In this document: positions 1-6,699 of the stretch, one piece after another
Position numbering within the stretch: position 1 is the first letter of the stretch
Layout: each line of letters begins with the position of its first letter
Source of the DNA: Candidatus Aminicenantota bacterium
Lineage (GTDB): Bacteria > Acidobacteriota > Aminicenantia > Aminicenantales > Aminicenantaceae
DNA: 7,410 nt
Direction: 5' to 3'
Assembly: GCA_030614645.1 (NCBI GenBank)
Contig: JAUWTR010000072.1
Coordinates: 1-7,410, forward strand
The notes under the pieces: model-generated
What the model saw: only the letters and a program-made list of their open reading frames with translations
Told to the model about the DNA's origin: nothing
Databases searched by the model: none
Program-made: the position numbers and the translations under genes

Positions 1-1
1 C

Positions 2-2041
2 CGCATAACTGAGCCTTTCTGGGAAAATGCTGTGCCTATCGGACCTTTGACTATGGTCGAACCTCAGGAAGGGGTTTCTCCCAGTGAAAGAACCGAGATC
101 CGGGTTGCAGCCTCCATAGATGCAATATATTTTGGTATTATCTGTTATGACAGCAGTCCTGACCAGATTGTAAGCTATACTATGCAGCGCGATGCGCAGC
201 TCAGGGGGGAAGACCATGTTAAGGTTGTGTTGGATACATTTTTAAATGGCAGGACCGGCTATATATTTGCAGTCAATCCTAATGGAGCCCGTTATGACGC
301 TTTAATAGCGAGAGAAGGAGAAGGCGAGAATCAACAGTGGGATGGCATATGGGAAGCCGCAGCCAGGCGGTTTGAGCAAGGCTGGAGTGCTGAGATATGT
401 ATCCCGGCAAAGACCATCCGCTTCAGGAAGGGACTGACCCAATGGGGTTTTAATGTCGAGCGCCGCATCCAGCGTTTAATTGAAACTGACCGCTGGGCCT
501 CCCCTAAACTTAATTATAGAGTCACCCATATCAGCCAGGGAGGAAGACTAACTTCTCTTCCTGTTTTTAAGCAGGGAATGGGGCTTACAGTAAGGCCTTA
601 TATGCTCGGCAGCCGGGCTCAGGACGATCCTGAATTATCTACTATAAGGGATTTTGAACCTGGGCTGGATGTTATGAAAAATTTCGGGGGAAATGTCACG
701 GGTCTTTTAAGCGTTAATACGGATTTTGCAGAAACCGAGGTCGACACCCGCATGGTCAACATGACCAGGTTCCCGCTTTTTTTTCCGGAAAAAAGGACCT
801 TTTTTCTGGAGGGCTCGGATATATTCAATTTCGGCCTGGGCATGGGATTTCGCCACAGTAGAGACATAGTGCCTTTTTTCAGCCGGCGTATCGGGCTTGT
901 TGAAGAGCAGGCAGTTCCAATTGACCTGGCGGTTAAAGCTACAGGCAGTATCGGTCGCTTTAATTTCGGGGTGCTTGATACCTTGACCCGCCCGGTGGGG
1001 GGGCTGGCTCCCAGGACAAATCTTTTTGCTGCCCGTGGCTTTCAAAATTTATGGGGCGAATCTAAGCTGGGTTTCCTTGTGACTGCAGGCGACCCCCTGG
1101 GTGGAAAAAAGAGCTGGATGGCTGGCCTGGATTTTGTCTATAAAACCTCCCACTTTAAGGGTGACAAGAATTTCCTCATAGGTGTTTGGGGCCTGGTAAA
1201 CAATCGCGAGGATGTAGGAAGTGACCGTTCTGCCTTTGGATTTGAAATAGATTTCCCAAATGACCTCTGGGATATTGCCCTGACTGCAAAACGGATCGGA
1301 GAGGATTTTGAACCGGCAATGGGATTTGTTCCCTGGAAGGGGATATATAAATATAATATTAGCATTGCCTATAGACCCCGCCCGGAATTATCCTGGCTGC
1401 GGCAGATATGGTATGAATTGTTTACAAGTATGGTCACTGATCTGGACGGCCAGCCTTTCCAGTGGCGAATATTCACTGCTCCCATTAACTGGCACCTTGA
1501 AAGCGGGGACCGGGTGGAATTTAATTTTGTGCCCCAGATGGAAAGACTGCCTGATTCTTTTGAACTTTCTCCAGGAGTTTCTGTAGAAGCGGGAAAATAT
1601 CACTGGATACGTTACCGCCTGGAATATAGTTCGGCCAGTAAGCGCAGGGTGACGACCAAACTAACGTGGTGGTTCGGACCGTTTTATAACGGGCATATGA
1701 ACCAGTGCCAGGGGCAGCTTGCCTGGCGCCCCTCCCACCGGATCAATCTTGCCTTGGAAGGAGAATGGAACTTTGGCAGGGTACCGGCAGGGGATGTTGA
1801 TATCCAGTTGGCGCGGACCCGCCTCAACCTGTTTTTTTCTCCAGATTTTCAGATTTTAAGCTTTTTCCAGTATGATAATCTCACAAAATCCCTGGGAATG
1901 AATACAAGGCTGCGCTGGACTTATCGCAGTATTTTAGATATATTTTTGGTATACAATAGGAACTGGCTGGATACGCAGGGAACATTATTGCCGCAATTAA
2001 ATCAATTTTTTATAAAGATCCAATATTCCTGGCGAATATAA
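2..2041 (+). CDS. CBM9-like / DUF5916 outer-membrane beta-barrel protein (5' partial)
   Basis: The reading frame is open to the left edge: codons before the GTG at 32 read R-I-T-E-P-F-W-E-N-A, which matches the usual 'DG.l.EpfW..A' opening of this family. The GTG at 32 is therefore an internal Val, and the real start and signal peptide lie outside the window. About 680 residues are visible, so probably only some tens are missing. The first ~170 codons resemble a family 9 carbohydrate-binding-like beta-sandwich (FGIICYDSSPDQI; TGYIFAVNPNGARYD; WEAAARRFEQGWSAEICIPA). The family hallmark follows at about 713-832: VNTDFAETEVDTRMVN, then FPEKRTFFLEGSDIFNFG. The remainder is alternating aromatic/polar strands expected of an outer-membrane barrel, ending FFIKIQYSWRI before TAA, a typical family C-terminus. 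Members are often annotated as hypothetical or carbohydrate-binding proteins; substrate and role are unknown. A secreted dipeptidase gene follows after 33 nt. Family assignment is firm; function is not. Confidence 0.9.
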   Translation, partial: RITEPFWENAVPIGPLTMVEPQEGVSPSERTEIRVAASIDAIYFGIICYDSSPDQIVSYTMQRDAQLRGEDHVKVVLDTFLNGRTGYIFAVNPNGARYDALIAREGEGENQQWDGIWEAAARRFEQGWSAEICIPAKTIRFRKGLTQWGFNVERRIQRLIETDRWASPKLNYRVTHISQGGRLTSLPVFKQGMGLTVRPYMLGSRAQDDPELSTIRDFEPGLDVMKNFGGNVTGLLSVNTDFAETEVDTRMVNMTRFPLFFPEKRTFFLEGSDIFNFGLGMGFRHSRDIVPFFSRRIGLVEEQAVPIDLAVKATGSIGRFNFGVLDTLTRPVGGLAPRTNLFAARGFQNLWGESKLGFLVTAGDPLGGKKSWMAGLDFVYKTSHFKGDKNFLIGVWGLVNNREDVGSDRSAFGFEIDFPNDLWDIALTAKRIGEDFEPAMGFVPWKGIYKYNISIAYRPRPELSWLRQIWYELFTSMVTDLDGQPFQWRIFTAPINWHLESGDRVEFNFVPQMERLPDSFELSPGVSVEAGKYHWIRYRLEYSSASKRRVTTKLTWWFGPFYNGHMNQCQGQLAWRPSHRINLALEGEWNFGRVPAGDVDIQLARTRLNLFFSPDFQILSFFQYDNLTKSLGMNTRLRWTYRSILDIFLVYNRNWLDTQGTLLPQLNQFFIKIQYSWRI

Positions 2042-2061
2042 TGTCTCTAAATTTTTAACCT

Positions 2062-2067
2062 GGAGGG
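2062..2067 (+). promoter_or_regulatory. Ribosome-binding site of the C69 dipeptidase gene
   Basis: GGAGGG lies 7 nt before the ATG at 2075, a strong Shine-Dalgarno sequence at good spacing. It supports this start, which also gives a proper signal peptide. It lies in the 33-nt gap after the barrel gene; no promoter is visible in that gap. Confidence 0.8.
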
Positions 2068-2074
2068 AAATACT

Positions 2075-3727
2075 ATGCACCGTAAAATCATTTCACTTTT
2101 TCTTATCTCATTTTTGGGTATATTTGCAGTCGGTCTGGGGGCGCAGGAGGAGACTGACAATTGTTCAAGCTTTTTAGTGACCAAAGGAGCCTCAAAAGAC
2201 GGCTCTGTGATGATCACTTACACCTGTGACGGGGAATTTGTATCTGCTCTCCAGAATATTCCGGCAAAGGAATACGGCCCTGATGATTATTTTGAGATTA
2301 CTGGCCGGGACGGAAAACTGAGAGGAAAAATAAAACAGCCTGCTCATACATATGCTGTAGTAGGCCTTATGAATGAGTATCAGGTAGCTATTGGTGAGAC
2401 CACATTCGGCGGCCGCAGCGAGCTGCGTAATCCGGATGGATTGCTTCATTATTTTACGATGATGAGGCTTGCCCTGCAGCGGGCGAAAACTGCCAGGGAA
2501 GCTATTAAGGTGATGACTGGCCTGGTTGAAGATTATGGATACGGAAGCAGCGGGGAATCATTTTCAATTGCAGATGAAAATGAAGCCTGGATCATGGAGA
2601 TGATAGGTAAAGGCCCGGGGGAAAAAGGTGCTAACTGGGTCGCTCTGAGGATACCTGACGGGTATATTTCAGGGCATGCCAATATGTCCCGCATAGGTGA
2701 GTTTCCTTTAAATGACCCGGATAATTGCCTGTATTCTGAGGATATTATTGGTTTTGCGGTGCAAAAAGGATTGTATGATAAAAAATCAGGCAAATCCTTC
2801 AGTTTTCGTTATGCTTTTGACCCTCCCAAACCTTCCTCTCTCAGGACCTGTGCTGCCAGGGTTTGGAGTATGTTCCGCCGCAGCGCTCCATCTCTTAATC
2901 TTTCGCCGGCTTTTCAGCGCGGAGAAAAAGGCGCTAAACCCTACCCACTCTGGATAAAACCGGACAAGAAGCTCTCTCTCTCGGATGTTATGGATATTAT
3001 GCGGGACCACTACGAAGGGACTCCTTTTGACATGACAAAAGGTGTGGATGCGGGTCCTTTTGGCAATCCCCTCCGCTGCCGCGGACTTACCTGGGAAGTA
3101 GAAGGGGTGAAATACAGTTGGGAACGGCCTATCTCTACCCAACAGACTGCCTTTTCTTTTATCTCCCAGTCGCGTGGAAGGCTTCCTGATCAGGTTGGAG
3201 GAGTATACTGGTATGGTGTAGACGATACTTTTACTACCTGTTATGTTCCGCTTTACTGCTGCATCCAGGATGTACCAAAGCATTTTACGTTGGGGGATTT
3301 GGGGGAATTTTCCTGGGATTCTGCCTGGTGGGTGTTTAACTTTGTGGCCAATTTTGCCAATCTGAAATATTCATACATGGTCAAAGACATCCAGAAGGTG
3401 CAGGCAGCCCTGGAAGGGCAGGCTATTTCCCTGCAGCCTGTGATTGATAAAACCGCACTTGCTTTGATTAAGACCGACCCTGAGCTTATGAAAGAGTATC
3501 TTACAAATTATTCTGTTACTCAGGGAGAGACAGTTGTAAAGCACTGGCTCGAGCTAGGGGAGTATTTAATCTGCAAGTATAATGATGGCTATGTAAAAGA
3601 TGAAAACGGACGTGCTCGGAGTAAAGGATATCCATCTGAATGGTTGAAAAAAGTTCTGAAATTAAAACCTGAACAATTTAAACTGCCGGGCTGGGGCGAG
3701 GAAAAAAAGGATGGACGCCTGCACTAA
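2075..3727 (+). CDS. Secreted C69-family (U34) dipeptidase
   Basis: This is a 550-residue, apparently full-length N-terminal-nucleophile cysteine dipeptidase (Peptidase_C69). Residues 1-23 form a signal peptide (HRK, hydrophobic core, cleavage probably after GLGA), so the enzyme should act in the periplasm or outside. The predicted nucleophile is Cys30 in NCSSFLVTKGASKDGS; it must become the N-terminus by removal of the signal peptide plus a short propeptide (24-29). Other conserved family stretches are MNEYQVAIGETTFGGR (99-114), SGESFSIADENEAWIMEMIG (159-178), DHYEGTPFDMTKG (from 311) and ISTQQTAFSF (from 353). No break or missing block is evident. Known members release dipeptides or cleave them to amino acids; the exact substrate cannot be read here. 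It sits between an outer-membrane barrel gene and a THEP1-type NTPase gene, probably on one transcript, which suits a peptide-scavenging or envelope-turnover role (inference). Confidence 0.93.
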   Translation: MHRKIISLFLISFLGIFAVGLGAQEETDNCSSFLVTKGASKDGSVMITYTCDGEFVSALQNIPAKEYGPDDYFEITGRDGKLRGKIKQPAHTYAVVGLMNEYQVAIGETTFGGRSELRNPDGLLHYFTMMRLALQRAKTAREAIKVMTGLVEDYGYGSSGESFSIADENEAWIMEMIGKGPGEKGANWVALRIPDGYISGHANMSRIGEFPLNDPDNCLYSEDIIGFAVQKGLYDKKSGKSFSFRYAFDPPKPSSLRTCAARVWSMFRRSAPSLNLSPAFQRGEKGAKPYPLWIKPDKKLSLSDVMDIMRDHYEGTPFDMTKGVDAGPFGNPLRCRGLTWEVEGVKYSWERPISTQQTAFSFISQSRGRLPDQVGGVYWYGVDDTFTTCYVPLYCCIQDVPKHFTLGDLGEFSWDSAWWVFNFVANFANLKYSYMVKDIQKVQAALEGQAISLQPVIDKTALALIKTDPELMKEYLTNYSVTQGETVVKHWLELGEYLICKYNDGYVKDENGRARSKGYPSEWLKKVLKLKPEQFKLPGWGEEKKDGRLH

Positions 3728-3739
3728 GTTTTTTAAGGG

Positions 3740-4282
3740 ATGATCTACATACTTACTGGGCCGGTCCATTATGGGAAGACCGGTTTGCTAAAGAAGCTCT
3801 ATTCCGAAATAAAACATTCTGGGGTCAAGTTTGGTGGCTTTCTAAGCGAATCTGTCAGGGAGAAAAATAGCGTGGAAGGCTATGATCTTTTTGACCTCAG
3901 AGCCGGGCAATCCATTCCTTTTATCCGGCGTGATGGGGAGAAAAGCTGGGAGAAAAGCGGGCCTTTCTTTTTTATCCCTGAAACCCTTGCTCTGGCAAAG
4001 AAGATAATTTTGCGGGGCCGGGATTCTGAGTTTTTTATCGTGGATGAAGTAGGTCCCCTGGAGGTAGCGGGCAGGGGATTATGGCCTGCTTTGGAGCAAG
4101 TTCTTTTTCAGACTTCTCCTCCTTTCCTCTTGGTTGTAAGGGATAGTATCCTGGATAAATTTTTAAAAACAAAGCTTCAGGGAGAGGAAATAAAGATATT
4201 TGATATTAAGGATAAAGACATTTACTCTCAGATGACTAATTCTGAACTATTCATAAAAGATGTCGATATGAATGATACTTAG
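3740..4282 (+). CDS. THEP1-family P-loop nucleoside-triphosphatase (DUF265)
   Basis: This 180-residue cytoplasmic protein has the size and motif order of the THEP1 NTPase family. A first beta strand (MIYILT) leads into a Walker A loop, GPVHYGKTG (7-15). The family-typical GGFLSESVRE follows at 32-41, and a Walker B stretch, FFIVDEVGPLE (98-108), has Asp102 and Glu103 as likely Mg-binding and catalytic residues. Family members hydrolyse NTPs and dNTPs slowly in vitro; their cellular role is poorly known. The start is fixed because the frame has a TAA at 3734-3736 and any later start would lose strand 1 or the P-loop. The only Shine-Dalgarno-like run (AAGGG, 3735-3739) touches the ATG, so initiation may depend on ribosomes finishing the dipeptidase gene 12 nt upstream. 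The usual second Thr of GKTT is Gly here. No functional link to the two upstream envelope genes is evident. Confidence 0.85.
   Translation: MIYILTGPVHYGKTGLLKKLYSEIKHSGVKFGGFLSESVREKNSVEGYDLFDLRAGQSIPFIRRDGEKSWEKSGPFFFIPETLALAKKIILRGRDSEFFIVDEVGPLEVAGRGLWPALEQVLFQTSPPFLLVVRDSILDKFLKTKLQGEEIKIFDIKDKDIYSQMTNSELFIKDVDMNDT
3761..3783 (+). repeat. Inverted repeat over the P-loop codons of the NTPase gene
   Basis: CCGGTC (3761-3766) and GACCGG (3778-3783) are perfect complements around an 11-nt spacer, extendable by one G-U pair. In mRNA this would be a GC-rich hairpin starting 21 nt after the start of the ATG. It could affect initiation of this weakly led gene, or be an accident of the codons for GPVHYGKTG. 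Confidence 0.4.
3936..3958 (+). repeat. Short in-frame tandem repeat (12-nt period)
   Basis: GGGAGAAAAGC occurs at 3936-3946 and again at 3948-3958. The period of 12 nt keeps the frame and gives the protein sequence GEKSWEKS (66-73) in the NTPase. It looks like a small slippage duplication between the first half of the domain and Walker B. Confidence 0.5.
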
Positions 4283-4322
4283 AAAATGGAAAACAGTTCG
4301 TGAATAATTCAGGTTATATATT
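4283..4322. other. Convergent intergenic junction without a clear terminator
   Basis: This 40-bp AT-rich gap separates the stop codons of the plus-strand NTPase gene and the minus-strand membrane-protein gene. It is the longest gene-free stretch here. Only feeble 5-bp inverted repeats are present (GAATA/TATTC at 4302-4323; AATCT/AGATT at 4325-4341), neither GC-rich nor followed by a proper T-run. The two transcripts may overlap or end by a factor-dependent mechanism. Confidence 0.5.
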
Positions 4323-6692
4323 CTAATCTTTCGGATAGATTGAAAAGAAAAAAGGTTTTTTTGTTACTGGTTCGCCGGATATCTGCTCCAGCCTGATTTC
4401 CATCTGGTAAAGATGCGAGTTTTTAAACCGATACGAGGGGGGAGAAGGGGAGGATATGGTCCGGATATTTTTGGTCGTTTCCCCTTTAAAAAGGATTTTA
4501 TCAAAAAGTTTTAATTCCACTCTAAAGTTCCCCTCTGTGGTCCCGAATTTAATTTCTAATTCTTCTATCTTCCTTCGTGAAGCAAAAATAAAATTGAAAT
4601 CATGGTGATTTTTTGTGAGATGGAACTCTCCCGGATTTATCATTCTTAAATATTCTCGGGCCGTATAAAAACCGAGGGTTTTCGCCGGGGAATACCTGGC
4701 TTTAAGAGGAAGGATCAGGGAAGTACGGGGGAAGAGAGAAAACCAGGCAAAGAACAGCAATAAAATCAGATAGACTATAAGTGCTTTGGAAAAAAACTGG
4801 GGGAAGCGCTTGATATCTTTTTTCACAAGATATCCCAGCACAAAAAACAGGATAAGGCTCATCCATATATAATTAGGGATATATCCGAAGTTATTGAGCT
4901 TAAGAAAGGAAGGCAGGAGCCCTGGGAGATAAAAGTAAAGATTACTAAGCGAGATAAAGAGCTCACTCCCTCTGAAAGTAAACTCATGGGTCGTTGGTTG
5001 ATAAAGAAAAGCGGGATGGCGGAGGATAAGAACGGGAATCACCAGGCTTACCAGGCAGGCTACTTTAAAAAGAATAGTATATATTTTTTTCCGGTTATGG
5101 ATCAGAAAGTATCCGACCAGAATGATACCGACCCAGGATAGGGGGGAGAGCACCCGTCCTTGGGGGCAGCTTCCCTGCCTATGAGTGAAAAAAGCATAAT
5201 TCAGGATAAAAGGGACGGAGATGAACAACAGGGTAAACAGGTCTTTTTTTGATTTTCTGAAAGCTTCAACAATTCCCAGGAAGACAAAGAAATATAAAGG
5301 TGAATAGAGAAGGAGCCCGTCTCTCTGGTCTAGGAAGTAATCCAGAAAAGAGTCAATTCGCAGCATCATTGGGGTATTTATTATGATGTCCTTGTAGTTT
5401 TTTAGAGTATTAGCACTTACAACCCCTTCATAAATGGCAATGGGATTATAAGTTCCGTATAACTCATGGATGTATAGGTAGTTCAGGCCGAGGGAAAGGA
5501 TAGGAAAAAAGAGAAAACAGGTGATCTTCCACCCCGCTTTGTGTTCTTTAAGCAGGAAATAAAGGGATACAATAAGAAGCGGCCAGAATATCATATTGTA
5601 TTTTAATCCGAACCAGAAAAAGAGAGACAACAAAAATCCGAGAAAAAAGTACTGGGGAGTGGATATTGGGGCGGGAGAACGGATTTTCCGGTAGATGTAG
5701 AAAGAAAATAGGGCGATGGGAATTTCAGGGTAGAGATGGATGGAATAGAAAAGAACCGGGGCTGAAAACGAATAGATAAACCAGAGCAGGAGAGCAGAGT
5801 TTTCCCGTTTCCAGTGTTCCCGGGCAAAAAGATAGAGCTGAAGCCCGAGCAGAACTGCCCATATGGCCAGGCTTCCTTTTAAAATAAAGATCAGGGTTTT
5901 TCCTTCAAAAAACTGGCTGAACCAGTAAAACGGCAGCATCAGCACAGAAATACCGGGTTGGTTTATGGGATATGCATAATCAGTGCCTTTGCGGCCGAAT
6001 CTGGCATAAGCACTAAGCCTGAGGTTGGGGTAGATCTCTTTCGGATAAAAATTAAAATAGCTTGAGTCTTTATATTCGTCGGCCACATTGATGTCTTGGT
6101 CTTGATAAAGGCTGTGGGTGGTAAGAAGATAATAAGGTTCGTCTCCGGAATAGGCAAATCTACTTGAAACTAAAACAAAGGTGCAAATATTGTAAATAAC
6201 AAAAGCTATTATAAAGAGAATGGCCAGCCGTTTGCGGCGGGAAAGAGATTTAAAGCGGGAAATTGTTTTTTCAAGCCGGGATTGCAATTGCATGTGCCGG
6301 TTGATCTGAGCCAGTTTTAAATAGGCAAAAGCAATGATAGCAAATATAAGCAGCAGCTTCAGGCGGTGCTGGAAATCAGCGGATGTCAGATAAAAATTAA
6401 GCAGAAGGGGGGAAACAAGAAAAATACTAAAAGGGAGGAATATTAGCAGATCTTCCCTGAGAAGGGATTTGTATTCTGATTGGAAAATCCTGCTTTCCGA
6501 TTTTGCGGCAAGATGCCATAAAAGTAAAAAAAGTAATAAGATTATCCCAACAGTTGATATCATAAAGAGAAATGAAGGGCGGAATTTGTGCTCAAGAATA
6601 GAAAAAGATGAAGCTTTTGTAAATAAGTAGATAAGGAAAGTAATTCCTGAGGAGAGCATAAGAAAATATATGAAAGTTGATACTCGCTTCAT
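4323..6692 (-). CDS. Polytopic membrane protein, probable GT-C-fold glycosyltransferase
   Basis: This 789-residue protein has many hydrophobic segments, roughly at 6-25, 41-62, 83-102, 111-128, 156-176, 247-262, 266-290, 299-317, 348-380, 391-407, 462-475, 485-501, 518-531, 540-557, 609-624 and 636-654. After about five segments comes an extracytoplasmic loop with SGDEPYYLL (182-190), resembling the acidic first-loop motif of GT-C enzymes that use polyprenyl-linked sugars. YPINQPGISV (241-250), HLYPEIPIAL (319-328), FGLKYN (361-366) and QRDGLLLYSPLY (456-467) also recall that group. The last ~100 residues (from about 690) are soluble, strand-rich and probably extracytoplasmic, as in a beta-sandwich appendage. 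I infer transfer of a sugar to a lipid, glycan or protein at the outer face of the inner membrane; donor and acceptor are unknown. ATG at 6692 lies 5 nt after the kinase stop, suggesting coupled expression. The general membrane and GT-C-like call is good; enzyme activity is unproven. Confidence 0.7.
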   Translation of the reverse strand: MKRVSTFIYFLMLSSGITFLIYLFTKASSFSILEHKFRPSFLFMISTVGIILLLFLLLWHLAAKSESRIFQSEYKSLLREDLLIFLPFSIFLVSPLLLNFYLTSADFQHRLKLLLIFAIIAFAYLKLAQINRHMQLQSRLEKTISRFKSLSRRKRLAILFIIAFVIYNICTFVLVSSRFAYSGDEPYYLLTTHSLYQDQDINVADEYKDSSYFNFYPKEIYPNLRLSAYARFGRKGTDYAYPINQPGISVLMLPFYWFSQFFEGKTLIFILKGSLAIWAVLLGLQLYLFAREHWKRENSALLLWFIYSFSAPVLFYSIHLYPEIPIALFSFYIYRKIRSPAPISTPQYFFLGFLLSLFFWFGLKYNMIFWPLLIVSLYFLLKEHKAGWKITCFLFFPILSLGLNYLYIHELYGTYNPIAIYEGVVSANTLKNYKDIIINTPMMLRIDSFLDYFLDQRDGLLLYSPLYFFVFLGIVEAFRKSKKDLFTLLFISVPFILNYAFFTHRQGSCPQGRVLSPLSWVGIILVGYFLIHNRKKIYTILFKVACLVSLVIPVLILRHPAFLYQPTTHEFTFRGSELFISLSNLYFYLPGLLPSFLKLNNFGYIPNYIWMSLILFFVLGYLVKKDIKRFPQFFSKALIVYLILLLFFAWFSLFPRTSLILPLKARYSPAKTLGFYTAREYLRMINPGEFHLTKNHHDFNFIFASRRKIEELEIKFGTTEGNFRVELKLFDKILFKGETTKNIRTISSPSPPSYRFKNSHLYQMEIRLEQISGEPVTKKPFFFSIYPKD

Positions 6693-6695
6693 TTT

Positions 6696-6699
6696 TCCT
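6696..6699 (-). promoter_or_regulatory. Ribosome-binding site overlapping the kinase stop codon
   Basis: On the minus strand the junction reads TAGGAAAAATG: the kinase stop TAG supplies AG of an AGGA Shine-Dalgarno element just before the ATG at 6692. It is short and close (3 nt spacing), so efficient initiation may rely on ribosomes terminating at the kinase stop. Confidence 0.55.

Noticed and set aside
32..34. GTG as the true start of the DUF5916 gene
   Set aside because: The frame is open upstream to the window edge, and the upstream codons (EPFWENA) match the family's N-terminal pattern; starting at 32 would also leave no signal peptide.
707..1045. 112-codon minus-strand open frame inside the DUF5916 gene
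   Set aside because: It lies opposite the hallmark motif of the barrel protein and has no family resemblance or ribosome-binding site that I can see.
2786..3283. 165-codon open frame on the minus strand inside the dipeptidase gene
   Set aside because: It is antisense to a strongly conserved peptidase region, has no recognisable domain, and its composition is what a mirrored coding frame gives.
4325..4341. Hairpin AATCT-N7-AGATT as a terminator
   Set aside because: The stem is only 5 bp and AT-rich, and it lacks a following T-run on either strand; it also overlaps the end of a coding sequence.
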